Source: Vreelandella azerica (lineage in GTDB: Bacteria > Pseudomonadota > Gammaproteobacteria > Pseudomonadales > Halomonadaceae). Taken from it: a stretch of 64,000 bases of DNA. The DNA is taken from the NCBI RefSeq assembly GCF_013112225.1, contig NZ_JABFHI010000007.1, positions 57,134-121,133 on the forward strand, read 5' to 3'. This document shows, in pieces, positions 33,991-44,768 of the stretch; within the stretch, counting starts at the first letter, position 1, and each line of letters begins with the position of its first letter. The position numbers were made by a program, and so were the translations under genes. A model generated the notes under the pieces. The model saw nothing but the letters and a program-made list of their open reading frames with translations. It was not told the DNA's origin and searched no databases.

Positions 33991-34775
33991 CTAAACACCC
34001 TGAGTCTCGATTTGCTGACCTGTCATGCCGAAACGCCGCTGGCGCCGGGCAAAATTTATCAGAGCCTCATCTAAAGTATCAGCATCAAAATCTGGCCATA
34101 GTACAGGCGAAAAATACAGCTCGGCGTAGGCCAGCTGCCACAGCATGAAGTTGGAAAGCCGTTGCTCGCCACTGGTACGGATACAAAGATCAATTGGCGG
34201 CACATCATGCATTCTCATCGCCTCACACATACGCTCCTCGTCAATATCGTCAGGCAAAAGTTTACCTTCAGCAACCTGCTGAGCCAGCTTGCGTACCGCG
34301 TTAGTGATGTCCTGTTGACCACCATAATTGACCGCAACAACAAGATGCATTCCCTTGTTATGGGCAGTCATTTCCTCAGCCCGGCGTATATGTTTTTGTA
34401 TAGCTTGTGACAAACCCTGTCGATTACCAATAATCGTGAGACGAATATCGTGAGAGTGAAGCTTTTTAACTTCACGCTTCAATGCGCTCAAAAAAGTTCC
34501 ATTAATACGTTAACTTCTGATGCAGGCCTTTTCCAATTTTCACTGGAAAAGGCGAATAGGCTCAAAGTTCCAATACCTTGTTCAACAGCACGTTTAATAG
34601 TTTTGCGTACAGCTTCAGCACCAACATGATGGCCACGCATACTTGTCTGACCACGCGCCTTTGCCCAACGGTTATTGCCATCCATAATTATAGCAACGTG
34701 TAGAGGGTTCTGGTCGGCACTCTTTTCCTCATGATCATCGGGGGTCTGTGTGTTTTGAAATGGCAATAGGGTCAT
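33991..34775 (-). CDS. uppS: Undecaprenyl/isoprenyl diphosphate synthase (UppS family), frameshifted
   Basis: About 261 aa. Motif [19 protein letters not shown] with the catalytic Asp, then [24 protein letters not shown], and in the second part [31 protein letters not shown] and [12 protein letters not shown]: all cis-prenyltransferase regions. The enzyme makes the C55 lipid carrier for peptidoglycan and O-antigen. The break at the six-A run (34492-34497) needs a seventh and joins [14 protein letters not shown]. The gene is not in the usual frr-uppS-cdsA-dxr context, so it may be a second copy serving surface-polysaccharide synthesis. Upstream alternative starts exist; I chose ATG 34775 (MTLLPFQ). 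Confidence 0.85.
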
Positions 34776-34808
34776 GAAGCTCTTGCACCAGTAGGTCAAA
34801 AAATTTAG

Positions 34809-34985
34809 CGAAAGCCTGTTGGTCGAACAGTACTTGGAAGGCTAGGGCAAGCTCTAAGAATAGAAACTCTCACGCCAACAAACGGCAGAGCTGCTATTCC
34901 ACGACAGATACTTGCAAGAGAACGATGCCCAGAGCTCAAACATATCCTGCTGCAACAAAATATCTATGACAAGCCCGAATTCTGA
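34809..34985 (+). pseudogene. Unrecognised C-terminal coding remnant (about 58 aa)
   Basis: An open frame without a start codon encodes [20 protein letters not shown] and then PRQILARERCPELKHILLQQ before a TGA at 34983-34985. The composition looks like real protein, but I do not recognise the family. It is cut off just downstream of the uppS start region and followed by IS605-like end sequence, so it may be the tail of a gene lost by rearrangement. Confidence 0.35.
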
Positions 34986-35108
34986 TACGCCCCACGCTTC
35001 GCACTTTGGGCAAGGTGCCAAGGTTCGAGCTGGTAAGGGCGTTGTGGACACGCCCATGACCATCACGCATATCGATGCGCGGTTGTCGTTAATGACTGCC
35101 CGGGTCGA
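34986..35108. other. Intergenic spacer with IS605-end-like debris
   Basis: No gene seen. The stretch CGCTTCGCACTTTGGGCAAGGTGCCAAGG resembles the tail sequence of IS605 right ends elsewhere in the window (about 1517-1545), suggesting another decayed end. Confidence 0.3.
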
Positions 35109-35890
35109 CTAATGCTCGCGCCCTACCATCAAAAGTCCAAGGGCTTCATAGATACCCCGCTCGGTTTTACGCAGATGGCGAGCAGAGGGCACCCAGTAGC
35201 TCAAACCGTTAGGCTCATGGTATTCGCCCAGGTAATGCGTTGGTGCGGCAACCGGCGACAACCCCACGGTTTCAAAATGACGCATGGCCCGTGGCATATG
35301 AGAAGCAGACGTCACCAGCAAGATTCGGGCGCCGGCGCCCAGACGTTCACGAACTGCACTGGCTTCCTGACCTGTGTCCGTGGGCCAATCCAGTGCCTGA
35401 AGTGCCTCTTCGTGCACACCCAGCGCTTGGGCAGCCTCAGCATAGCCTTCAGCGATTGGCGCTTCACCGGCACGCCGGCTAGCACCAGTCAAAATCAAGG
35501 GTAATTCCGGCACCTGCCTCCACAGTCGGATGCCTTCCACCAAACGCATGGTGGAACTATCATTCAACTTCGACGTGTTGGCATAGGGAGCATGGGGCTG
35601 CCAACCGCCACCCAGCACCACGATGGCCTCAATCGGCGCTTCGTCCGCTAGCAAGGAATCATCCGCCAATGACTGAACCGGCTGGTAACGTGTTTCCAAA
35701 GGGGCCAGCAAACGCTCGGCGACTGGCCCCCAACTGGCCAGAAACAACACAGCCACTCCCAACCCAAAAGCCGCTGCACCTGCCTGCCGATACCGCCCCC
35801 AAAACAAGAGGCCACCCAGCGCCAATAGCGCAAAGGTAATCGGTAACGGCATGATCAGCTGCGCCCCAGAGTTTTCAGCAAAGGGTACAT
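35109..35890 (-). CDS. elyC: ElyC/SanA-type DUF218 envelope protein, frameshifted start
   Basis: About 260 aa, the usual ElyC length, if the four-G run (plus-strand 35864-35867) has one more base. The N-terminus then reads MYPLLKTLGAQLIMPLPITF and runs into two TM segments (LLALGGLLFWG; FGLGVAVLFLASW). The DUF218 domain follows: AIVVLGGGWQP, SSTMRLVEGIRLWRQVPELP, LTGASRRAGEAPIAEGYAE, TGQEASAVRERLG and LVTSASHMPRAMRHF. ElyC is an inner-membrane factor for envelope biogenesis, linked in E. coli to peptidoglycan and lipid-carrier metabolism at low temperature. It lies one gene from uppS, which fits lipid-carrier function. Confidence 0.8.
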
Positions 35891-36030
35891 TATTGTTCCT
35901 TATTCAAAAGCGCGTAAAACCTGAGGGATCTCCACGAATATTTCAATAAAATCAGCAGGTAATGTTGAAGGAGCCTGCATGAGTCGGCATGTTGTTAATC
36001 GCCAAACAAACAATATGCCTAAGGAGACCC

Positions 36031-36188
36031 ATGCAGGCCCCACGATTCTTACACAATTGGCTCACATCAGCACTCCCCTCAATACATGCCAAACGCCTTC
36101 AAGCGCTTCTGGATACGGTGGGTGCCTTGCTGACGGATCGTCGATTGGGGTTAACAGCGCTCGGGCGTGCTTTGCCAGGGCCGGTTGA
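36031..36188 (+). pseudogene. IS4-family transposase N-terminal fragment
   Basis: The ATG at 36031 follows AGGAG and begins MQAPRFLHNWLTSALPSIHA, then KRLQALLDTVGALLTDRRL and LTALGRALPGP, typical of the first 50 residues of IS4-group transposases. The reading then runs into the oppositely oriented IS66 fragment near 36188. The catalytic DDE core is absent. The 140 bases before it (35891-36030) hold no gene and probably include the IS4 left end. Confidence 0.65.
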
Positions 36189-36520
36189 CGGCCATTCGAC
36201 AATCACGACGCCTTTAGCCCTCGGTATCGACAGGCGAATATAGTCCACCTCACTATTATGTCGAGTGCTCCCCGGTGCAGATGTGCCTGATATTGGCACT
36301 GGAACGAACGCAGGTGGATCATTTCTGGACGTCTGCCGACGTGCTTCACGAATCCACTTGTGTACCAGATTCGCGTTCAACGCATTCTCTAACGCGATAC
36401 CGGCCACCGATGCGCCGGTCTGTTGGCAGGCGTTGATAATACGGGTTTTGAATTCTGGACTGTAACGGCGGCGCTTGCGAGGCGCTTGCGAGGCGCTTCC
36501 AACACGCTTAATTCGGTCAT
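36189..36520 (-). pseudogene. tnpA: IS66 TnpA fragment with 11-bp duplication
   Basis: Minus-strand RRRYSPEFKTRIINACQQTG and VHKWIREARR is the helix-turn-helix part of an IS66 accessory protein, and DYIRLSIPRAKGVVIVEWP its usual C-terminal block; the last residues are replaced at the junction with the IS4 fragment. The likely ATG at 36520 (MTELSVLEAPRKR) is put out of frame by a tandem copy of GGCGCTTGCGA near 36471-36492. A different IS66 lineage from the complete copy at 45603. Confidence 0.65.
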
Positions 36521-36569
36521 GGGAGTGTCCACTAAGAAATAGGTGGACATCTACCGTCAAGGAAATCGC

Positions 36570-37066
36570 GGTCCAGCGGAAGGTGTGTTCACCGGTCGCA
36601 TACCGCCAAGGCGCACGAGCGTCTGGCGAATACCCGTGCTGACTTCCAGCACAAGCTGTCTCGACAACTCATTGACGATAACCAAGCGGTGGTGGTCGAG
36701 ACCTTGAAAGTCAAAAACATGCTGAAAAACCGCAAGCTGGCCAAGCACATTGCCGATGCCAGTTGGTACGGCCTGATCCAAAAGCTGGCATACAAGGCAG
36801 AAGCCCAGGGCAAGCACCTGGTCAAAATCGACCAGTGGTTTGCCAGTACCAAGACCTGTGCTGGCTGCGGTCACAAGGTCGATAAGATGCCGCTCAGCAT
36901 TCGCACCTGGGATTGCCCAGGTTGCGGCACAAAAGGCATTGACCGTGACATTAACGCCGCGATCAACATTCGCCAGCAGGGCATTATCAAACTACGAGCC
37001 GAAGGACTGTCGGTTCCTGCCAACGGAGGCATGCGTAAATCCGGCCACGCGTCGGTTGCTGCCTAA
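36570..37066 (+). pseudogene. tnpB: TnpB C-terminal half (RuvC-II/III and zinc finger)
   Basis: The plus strand encodes AKAHERLANTRADFQHKLSR, AVVVETLKVKNML (RuvC-II Glu region), QWFASTKTCAGCGHKVDKMP, WDCPGCGTKGIDRDINAAIN (four-Cys zinc finger and RuvC-III Asp) and ends MRKSGHASVAA. It lacks the N-terminal half, which is exactly what is found, in opposite orientation, at 1622-2042. The right-end hairpin follows. Cannot cut as it stands. Confidence 0.8.
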
Positions 37067-37075
37067 GAAGTTGGA

Positions 37076-37115
37076 AGCCCCGCCCGTGGCGCGTCAGCGC
37101 CTAGGACGGGGAGCA
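37076..37115 (+). other. IS605 right-end hairpin
   Basis: CCCGTGGCGC (from 37083) and GCGCCTAGGACGGG (to 37110) form an imperfect hairpin directly downstream of the TnpB stop, the usual place of the IS200/IS605 right end and of the 3' part of the TnpB guide RNA. Confidence 0.6.
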
Positions 37116-37119
37116 GTCA

Positions 37120-40100
37120 CTATGAAACTGGTGCGAACAGCAATGCCAGGTCTTCCTCATCGAACAGCGGACCATCACTCTGGCGCTCAGCACCACCTTC
37201 AAGGATGGAAGCAGCCAGATCCGCCTTGCGTTCTTGCAGCTCATGGATGCGTTCTTCAACGGTGCCAGCACACATCAGTTTGTAAACAAACACGGGATTT
37301 TGTTGACCCATGCGGTGAGCACGGCCTGTCGCTTGCGCTTCTACGGCAGGATTCCACCAAGGGTCATAGTGAATCACTGTATCGGCTGCAGTAAGATTGA
37401 GCCCGGTGCCACCGGCCTTGAGGCTGATCAAAAACACGGGAATCTCACCCTTCTGAAAAAACGCCACTCGCTGCGTGCGAGTCTTTCCAGGAGTGTCACC
37501 TGTTAGCTGAGTGAAGGGAATATCTGCTTTTTCCAACATTTTACTGATCAACCCTAGCATCTCAGTAAACTGTGAAAATATAAGAATACGCCGTCCCTCA
37601 GCAACCAGGGGAGGCAGCAGCTCACGGAGTTGTTCAAGCTTGGCCGAGTGTTTCACCTTTTTAGCGCTATCGAGCTTTACGAGCCGTGGATCGCAACAAA
37701 CCTGGCGCAATTTCAGCAACGCATCCAACATCACGATACCTGAGGCAGCCAGCCCTCGTTCAGCCACAGCTTGCTGTACCCGCTGATGTTGCGCCAAGCG
37801 TAGGCTCTCATAGAGTTCCCGCTGAGCACCACCAAGTGTAACCTCACGACGGGTCTCGGTGATCTCAGGCAACTCAGCGAGCACTTGTTGCTTGGTTCGG
37901 CGAAGCATCAAAGGCGCTATGCGACGCGATAATTGCTCGCTCACCGCTTTATCACTCTCTTTCTCGATCGGCGTGCGAAAATGCTGGCCGAACCACCGCT
38001 GGTTACCCAGCGCCCCTGGCGCCACAGCATCCAGCTGAGCCCACAGCTCGCCCAAATGATTCTCTAATGGCGTGCCAGTCATTGCCAGGGCACGCTTGGC
38101 GTCAATCGCGCGAACGGCGTGGGCAGTCTGGCTAGCAGCGTTTTTGATCGCCTGGGCTTCATCGAGCACCAGCAAGCCAAAGGCCGTTTCACCTAAACGC
38201 TTAACATCGCGGATCAGAAGTGCATAGGTAGTGATTACTAGGTCAGCATGAGGTAGCGCCTCTTCAAACTGGCGTTCGCGCTGTGCTTTGCCACCCTGCA
38301 ACGCTACTACCTTGAGGCTCGGCGCAAATCGCGCGGCTTCAGTGCACCAATTACCCACCAAGCTCGTGGGGGCAATGACCAGGGTCGGGCCTTCCAGCCC
38401 ACCACGGGCACGCTCGTTGAGTACATGGGCCAATATTTGCACAGTCTTGCCAAGCCCCATGTCATCGGCGAGGATGCCTCCGGTGCCCAGTTCGGAAAGA
38501 AAACGCAGCCAGGCCACGCCATGCGCTTGGTAGTCGCGCAACTCACCTTTAAAACCCGGAGGCATTGGAATACGTGTCGGCAGTTCACGTAGGCGCTGCG
38601 CCAAGGCCGTTACTTCCTCACGCCCAGACCAACGCTCGTGCTCAGCCAAGGGTGCCACTGCTTCAGCCGCCGTCAGCGGTAGCCTCACCCCTGATTCAGG
38701 GTCACTCTCATCCCCCAGCCAATCTAGGATCGGCATCATCAACGCCCGCAGCCGAGCAAGGGGAAGCGTCAAGTAGCGACGTTCTCCTAGCTCCAGCGTC
38801 CAACTTGCATCGCTAGCTTCGTTATCGGTGGGTGCCAATGGAAAATCAGCGCGCTTGAGCAGTTGACGCAGAATAGGCAAAAGATTGAGCCGCTCGCCTT
38901 CCACTTCGATATCCAAGGCCAAGTCGAACCAACCGTTGCTGGCCGATTCTAGCTCGCCGCGCCAAGCCTCGGGCTCTAGAAAGGTGGGCGCTTCAGGAAA
39001 CTCATCACTGAATGCGATCAAGCAACCAGCTTGGCGCAAAGCCTCGATCATCTCCCACCATTCATCAGGACCGGCGAGATGCGTCGACCACTCAATGGCA
39101 CTTGAAGGCGGTGTACCTTCCAGAGGTAACAGCAGTGTCCAAGGCGGTAGTTCCAAATGTTCGGGTACGGTAGCCTCTTGACTTAAATGCTCCAGCGTCA
39201 CCATGCCTGAGGGTAGATCGCGCACCAGAGATCGCTCCATTTCCGTATCGCGCTGAATCGTTAGCCGTTTGCCCTGACGGTATCCTGTCGCTTGATGACT
39301 TTCTTCCGGTGGTACTTCAATGCCATCGTAGTTAAAACTCACTACGGCGGCCCCCACCTGAACCCAGCGCGGCAGTGGCGCACCGTGACGAAAGCCAAGC
39401 TGACCTTCCGCCACACACATCGTTACTTTGAGTTGGGGAGTAATATCCTTGAGCGTTTGCTCTTCTATCCTCATAGGGGTTGGCAGCTGCTCTGCCAAAG
39501 CTGATGTCTGATGAAGTCGCTCACCCAGCCATTCACTGATCTCCGGTGGCAACGGGGGCGACCGCTGCAGCCTGTCCAAGAGCTCGGGCGCACCGTCCAT
39601 TCGGCCGAATTGCTCATGTTCGAGATCAAGGTAGCAAAGACCCCGACCAACCCGGATAATCATCGCTTCAGAAGAGAGAAAATCCTCTGGCACCGTGGCC
39701 GGTTGCAGCCGCTGCATTCCTTCACTATCCGTCTGCCAACGAGGTGCCAGCTGACAGACGTCACCAACGTCAAGCTTTTTGCCTGTCTGCTTGCGATGAA
39801 AGAGCAAAGGCGGTGTTTCACTCTCTATCAGCGCCCATAAGGCTCGGGCCTGAAACGCATGAGACACCAGTACCCACTTGTGTTGCGTACTTGACCAGCT
39901 CACCACATGCTCACCATGCATCAACTGGTCGAGGCACTCCTCTTGCTCAGATAACCAGCCCGCTTCAGGTGCTGGTAACAGAGTGCCCGATGAGCTTATC
40001 TCGATGGCGCGGGGTGAAACCCAGCCAGTCCCGCGGCTCTTCTGTTTAGAGGGGCGCAACCACACGGGTAATACTGAGAGAACAGGTGTTTGGCTCGCTC

Positions 40101-40626
40101 GCTTATGACTATCTAAAAACAGCGCGAGTCGGTACATCGCCTCAACGCGATGCCCATTACCCACAGGGGCCGTGGGCTGCGACAGTTCCTTGATCCAGTT
40201 TTCCCAGCGCTGTTTAAGCCATGCTTGATCACTTGAGGTCTCCATGGCGTCAGAGGGTGACGGTGTTTCTACAGAAGTATTAGGCGTATTACTCATCTGG
40301 TTAAGGAAAGTCTGGATCAGGGCGACAGCATGCTTGCACTTCATACTTACAGGACAACTACACTCGGTGATGAACTCCTCCCCCATATCCAAGACATTAA
40401 GAGTAATCTCAGTCTGATAGGGTCGCCTCTCAGTGCCTTCTACTGCTCCCGACAATATCAGCCACTCTTCATCACGATATAAGCTAATCTCACCCAGCAC
40501 ACGACCCTCACGGGCATAACGTTTACCGCGCTGCAACGAATTAGAGTCGAAAAAATGTTGCCAATTATATTGTTGAAAAGCGATAAACAACGCCATGGCA
40601 TTATTTACGTGAGTGCGATCAGACAC
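37120..40626 (-). CDS. SWIM zinc-finger SNF2-family helicase (HepA/RapA-like)
   Basis: 1168 aa, intact. N-terminal SWIM finger CSCPVSMKCKHA (about residues 89-99), a long middle region without a clear motif, then a SNF2 core: GTGGILADDMGLGKTVQILA (about 715-734), LVIAPTSLVGNW, DEAQ box LVLDEAQAIKN (about 820), TGTPLENHLGELW, and helicase-C motifs FSQFTEMLGLI, LISLKAGGTGLNL and GRAHRMGQ. Such proteins are dsDNA translocases remodelling protein-DNA complexes; the SWIM finger probably binds DNA or protein. Some SNF2 proteins belong to defence islands (for example DISARM), but no partner genes are present. It is convergent with the IS605 end and followed upstream by a 100-base gap. Confidence 0.85.
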   Translation of the reverse strand: MSDRTHVNNAMALFIAFQQYNWQHFFDSNSLQRGKRYAREGRVLGEISLYRDEEWLILSGAVEGTERRPYQTEITLNVLDMGEEFITECSCPVSMKCKHAVALIQTFLNQMSNTPNTSVETPSPSDAMETSSDQAWLKQRWENWIKELSQPTAPVGNGHRVEAMYRLALFLDSHKRASQTPVLSVLPVWLRPSKQKSRGTGWVSPRAIEISSSGTLLPAPEAGWLSEQEECLDQLMHGEHVVSWSSTQHKWVLVSHAFQARALWALIESETPPLLFHRKQTGKKLDVGDVCQLAPRWQTDSEGMQRLQPATVPEDFLSSEAMIIRVGRGLCYLDLEHEQFGRMDGAPELLDRLQRSPPLPPEISEWLGERLHQTSALAEQLPTPMRIEEQTLKDITPQLKVTMCVAEGQLGFRHGAPLPRWVQVGAAVVSFNYDGIEVPPEESHQATGYRQGKRLTIQRDTEMERSLVRDLPSGMVTLEHLSQEATVPEHLELPPWTLLLPLEGTPPSSAIEWSTHLAGPDEWWEMIEALRQAGCLIAFSDEFPEAPTFLEPEAWRGELESASNGWFDLALDIEVEGERLNLLPILRQLLKRADFPLAPTDNEASDASWTLELGERRYLTLPLARLRALMMPILDWLGDESDPESGVRLPLTAAEAVAPLAEHERWSGREEVTALAQRLRELPTRIPMPPGFKGELRDYQAHGVAWLRFLSELGTGGILADDMGLGKTVQILAHVLNERARGGLEGPTLVIAPTSLVGNWCTEAARFAPSLKVVALQGGKAQRERQFEEALPHADLVITTYALLIRDVKRLGETAFGLLVLDEAQAIKNAASQTAHAVRAIDAKRALAMTGTPLENHLGELWAQLDAVAPGALGNQRWFGQHFRTPIEKESDKAVSEQLSRRIAPLMLRRTKQQVLAELPEITETRREVTLGGAQRELYESLRLAQHQRVQQAVAERGLAASGIVMLDALLKLRQVCCDPRLVKLDSAKKVKHSAKLEQLRELLPPLVAEGRRILIFSQFTEMLGLISKMLEKADIPFTQLTGDTPGKTRTQRVAFFQKGEIPVFLISLKAGGTGLNLTAADTVIHYDPWWNPAVEAQATGRAHRMGQQNPVFVYKLMCAGTVEERIHELQERKADLAASILEGGAERQSDGPLFDEEDLALLFAPVS

Positions 40627-40729
40627 AGCAACCTCGTAGAGTCAGCAAACAAGACTGTTATTGGAAAGAAGTCACTTTGTTTTGGCAACCTGTGATTGGG
40701 TCTCTGCCCCAGCGCTAGGCCAACGATGA

Positions 40730-42332
40730 CTACGCTCCCCAGGTACCGATATGCCAGCCATGGCAGTGCGCCTCGCTCTGCCAGATCTTATCGTCCCACG
40801 GCACCTGTTCATTGCGGTTGAAGATTACCAGATGCGCTTCATCTGCCCCCACACGGTCAGCATAGTCGGCGGTCTGCTCCAGCCCCTTGGCCAGCACTGC
40901 CTCGCGGCTTTGATGCTGGAGTTTAAGCTCAATCACCACGCGCTGCACCAAGCCGGTAAAACATTGTGTTTCATCCAGCGGCCACTCGATGAACAGGTCC
41001 GTGCGCTTACGTCCTAGGCCATATTCACGGCTGATACGCCCGCCGCCATTGATGATCCGCTGCAAAAACGCCTGCATCAACAGCTGCGGCCCAGCCTCTT
41101 TATACTGAAAGCGCTCCAACCAGCTTTCGGCGTGTTCACGGAAAAACTGCTGGAACCCTGCCAGCAGTGTTGGCATATCCAACCGGCGCTCCGGCGTTAA
41201 ATACCACGCCTGCTCCTGGTTTGGGATGCGCGTTTGCATGATCCAAGTGAGATCTCGCGGAATCACTTCACGATAAATCCGGTTGCTGATGCGTAGCGAG
41301 GATAAGTCTCGATCAAACCCAGGTCTTCCACATACTGCTGATCGTCCGGCGCGATGTTCTGAATCTCCAGGCTCTCCTCGCTGGAGAGCAGCGCGCTCAT
41401 CACCCGCTGTACCCGCGGCTCGCGCAGTTTATCGGTCAGTTGATCCAGGTGGGTGGCGCGGGATTGAATCAGCTTTTCACGCGCGCTGCGGTAATCTTCC
41501 AGCGTCAGTAGACGAGAGCGCTCCCGAGCGGGCTTGAAACGCCACGTCAGCTCGTAGCCCAAGGCATTGACCAGCCACGGCTGGCCACGGGTATCCTCCC
41601 ATAGTTCAGGAAAAATTCGTGAATCGAAAGGCTGCCCGGTGGCTTCGGTATGCTGGCACCAAAGCTGCTCGCACTCTTCATACGTAAAACTGCCCATACG
41701 CAGGGATTCAGCCTTAATATTGAAAGCGCTACCACCGGTAATCACCTCGGCGCCTTCCTGGTGCAGGCGGTAGTCGCGTACATCGCGGACGCCGCACAGG
41801 ATAATCGACTGAGGAAACGCCGCCGGGCGCTGGGCATAGCCAGCACGGATCTGGCGCAGCAGAGAATGAGCGTATCGCCTACCAGTGCATCCACTTCGTC
41901 CAAAAACAACACGGTAGGTAATGCGGACTGCTTAGCCCAATAACGCAACAATTGCGTCATTTGATCCTGAGGCTGTTCATAGCGGCCGGTTTCATGCCAC
42001 CAGACATTCACCGCTTGCGTGCCCAGATAATCCTCAATGCTGCGTGCCAAGGCACTACAGACTGTGGGAATGCCTTTGCTTTCATCTCCTCGCGCGGCCT
42101 GCGCCCCTTCGATGTTGGCGTAAGCACAGGCGTAATCACCCTGTTCGTTAAGCGCCTGCATCATCGTCAATAGGGTGGTGGTTTTGCCCGTCTGGCGCGG
42201 GGCATGAAGCACAAAATAGCGTTTTTGCGCGATCAGGTGCTCAATATCTCCCCAATCCACGCGACTAAGCGGGTCAATGTGGTAATGGTCCGCCGGAACG
42301 GTGGGGCCAGCGTTATTAAAGAAGCGTTCCAT
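40730..42332 (-). pseudogene. AAA ATPase-PD-(D/E)XK protein, copy 1, two frame breaks
   Basis: Same protein as the intact copy at 42796-44396, in three overlapping frames. Walker A (APRQTGKTTTL) and Walker B (PTVLFLDEVDAL) are in the first part. The frame is lost near 41866, where GAGAGATGAG of copy 2 is GAGAATGAG here, and again near 41300. The nuclease part (RTDLFIEWPL...VVIELKLQHQ) ends GTWGA. The helper segment differs from copy 2 in about 45 residues (DYLGTQAVNVWWHETGRY), so the copies are not a fresh duplication throughout. The breaks are not in long homopolymers, so this copy could be truly inactive, but error cannot be excluded. Confidence 0.7.
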
Positions 42333-42795
42333 ATGATAATTCCCTGCTTGGCGCAGCCTTGGTGTCGCTTTCAGATTAACACAGCAGGTTCGTTGTTATG
42401 GAAACGCGAAAGCCTCAGAAGTTGTGTTGATCCCGATTTTCGGGCCTGCGCGTAACATCACGGACACCGCTGCCCGCCTGCGGCGGGTTGGTGGATTGCT
42501 TCGCGAATCCACCCTACGAGTACCCACGGATGATGATCGACGCAATCCACCAATGCCGATGCCTGCGCGAAATATCACGGGCACCGCTGCCCGCCTGCGG
42601 CGGGTTGGTGGCTTGCTTCGCGAATCCACCCTACGAGTACCCACGGATCATGATCACCCGTAGGATGGATTCCCGGCGTCATCCGCCTGGCAAACAGCCT
42701 GAACGAACTAATAAACTCACCGGCGGATAACGACGCAATTCACCGATTCACGCACATTGCACAACCCCGTCATTCCCACATGCTCTTGAGGATTG
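42333..42795. repeat. Intergenic REP-like palindromes between copies 1 and 2
   Basis: About 460 bases without a gene. Two direct copies of an approximately 115-base unit (about 42460 and 42575) each hold CTGCCCGCCTGCGGCGG and GGTGG[A/C]TTGCTTCGCGAATCCACC, which fold into short perfect hairpins; a related unit lies at 44515-44580. They look like REP-type elements. A GTAGG(A)TGG(A)TT...GGCGTCATCCGCC segment follows each group. Confidence 0.7.
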
Positions 42796-44396
42796 CTACG
42801 CCCCCAAATACCAATTCGCCACCCATGGCAATGCGCTTCGCTCTGCCAGATCTTATCGTCCCACGGCACCTGTCCATCGCGGTTGAAGATCACCAGATGC
42901 GCTTCATCTGCCCCCACACGGTCAGCGTAGTCGGCGGTCTGTTCCAGCCCCTTGGCCAGCACTGCCTCGCGGCTTTGGTGCTGAAGCTTAAGCTCAATCA
43001 CCACACGCTGCACCGGGCCGGTAAAGCCCTGCGTCTCATCCAGCGGCCACTCGATGAACAGATCCGTGCGCTTGCGCCCTAAACCATATTCACGGCTGAT
43101 CCGCCCGCCGCCATTAATGATTCGCTGCAGAAACGCCTGCATCAACAGCTGTGGCCCGGCCTCCTTATACTGAAAGCGCTCCAGCCAGCTTTCGGCGTGT
43201 TCACGGAAAAACTGCTGGAACCCCGCCAGCAGTTTTGGCATGTCCAACCGGTGCTCAGGGGTCAGATACCACACCTGCTCCTGGTTGGGGATGCGCGTCT
43301 GCATAATCCAGGTGAGATCTCGCGGAATCACTTCACGATAGATCCGGTTGCTGATACGTAGCGACGGTGTGGTCTCGATCAAGCCCAAGTCTTCCACATA
43401 CTGCTGATCGTCCGGCGCGATATTCTGAATCTCCAGGCTCTCCTCGCTGGAGAGCAGCGCGCTCATCACCCGTTGTACCCGCGGCTCGCGCAGTTTATCG
43501 GTCAGTTGATCCAGGTGGGTGGCGCGGGATTGAATCAGCTTTTCCCGCGCGCTGCGGTAATCTTCCAGCGTCAGTAGACGAGAGCGTTCCCGGGCGGGCC
43601 TAAACTCCCAGGTCAATTCATGCCCAAGCCCATTGACCAGCCACGGTTGGCCACGGGTATCCTCCCACAGTTCAGGAAAGATACGGGAATCGAAAGGCTG
43701 CCCGGTGGCCTCGGTATGCTGACACCATAACTGCTCGCATTCTTCGTATGTAAAGCTGCCCATACGCAGCGACTTGGCTTTGATGTTGAAGGCACTGCCG
43801 CCGGTGATCACCTCGGCACCTTCCTGATGAAGGCGGTAATCGCGCACATCGCGGACGCCACACAGGATAATCGACTGCGGAAACGCCGCCGGGCGCTGTG
43901 CATAGCCAGCACGGATCTGGCGCAGCAGAGAGATGAGCGTATCGCCCACCAATGCATCGACTTCATCCAGAAACAGCACCGTGGGTCTATCCGTCAGTGC
44001 CACCCACGCCTCCAACAAACGGGTGAGAAGATCCTGCGGACTGCTTCCCCGTTGGGTGGTAAGCCACGCCTCCAAGGACGCCTCACCAAGGTAAAGCCGA
44101 ATAGAACGCACAATGGCACTACACACAGCGGGAATCCCTTGTGTCTCATCCCCTCGCGCTGCCTGCGCCCCTTCAATGTTGGCGTAAGCGCAGGCGTAAT
44201 CACCCTGTTCGTTAAGCGCCTTCATCATCGCCAGCAGCGTGGTGGTCTTGCCCGTTTGGCGCGGGGCGTGGAGCACAAAATAGCGCTCCTGATCAATCAG
44301 ATGCTTAATATCATCCCAGTCCACGCGGCTAAGCGGGTCAATATGGTAGTGCTTATTTGGTTTGGTGGGGCCGGCGTTATTGAAAAAGCGCTCCAT
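42796..44396 (-). CDS. AAA ATPase fused to PD-(D/E)XK nuclease, copy 2 (full length)
   Basis: About 533 aa. N-terminal MERFFNNAGPT...YHIDPLSRVDW, Walker A LHAPRQTGKTTTL (about 43-55), Walker B TVLFLDEVDAL (about 138-148), a winged-helix-like middle (REPRVQRVMSALLSSEE), and a C-terminal nuclease-like domain: GRISREYGLGRKRTDLFIEW (D near 448) then RVVIELKL (E-x-K near 469). This combination is known from families annotated as AAA-ATPase-like with PD-(D/E)XK; activity is untested. The open frame runs on to 42717, but copies 1 and 3 stop at GTWGA/WGA; adding one G to the run at 42800-42804 gives the same end here, so I set the end at 42796. Possibly a selfish or defence gene. Confidence 0.8.
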
Positions 44397-44768
44397 GGTA
44401 CTCTCCTACTTAGCGCAGCCTTGGTGTTGTTTTCAGATTAACACAGCAGGTTCGTTGATATGGGAACGCGAAAGCCTCAGAAGTTGTGTTGACCCCGATT
44501 TTCGGGCCTGCGCGAAACATCAAGGGCACCGCTGCCCGCCTGCGGCGGGTTGGTGGCTTGCTTCGCGAAGCCACTGTCAACAGCCATCTATTTTGACCCA
44601 CCTTACGCAATATCCACAGGTCATGATCCCCGTAGGGTGGGTTTTCGGCGTCATCCGCCTGGCAGATAGCGTCAACCAGGCAATACATTCACCGGCGGAT
44701 GAACGGCGCAGTCCACCCATTCACGCACATTGCACAACCCCGTCATTCCCGCATGCTCTTGAGAACGG
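44397..44768. repeat. Intergenic REP-like region between copies 2 and 3
   Basis: 372 bases without a gene. Bases 44400-44500 are almost the same as 42345-42455, and 44515-44580 carries the CCTGCGGCGGGTTGG palindrome unit once. 44690-44770 repeats 42710-42790. The repeated gene-plus-spacer shows that the array grew by duplication of a block of about 2.1 kb. Confidence 0.75.
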
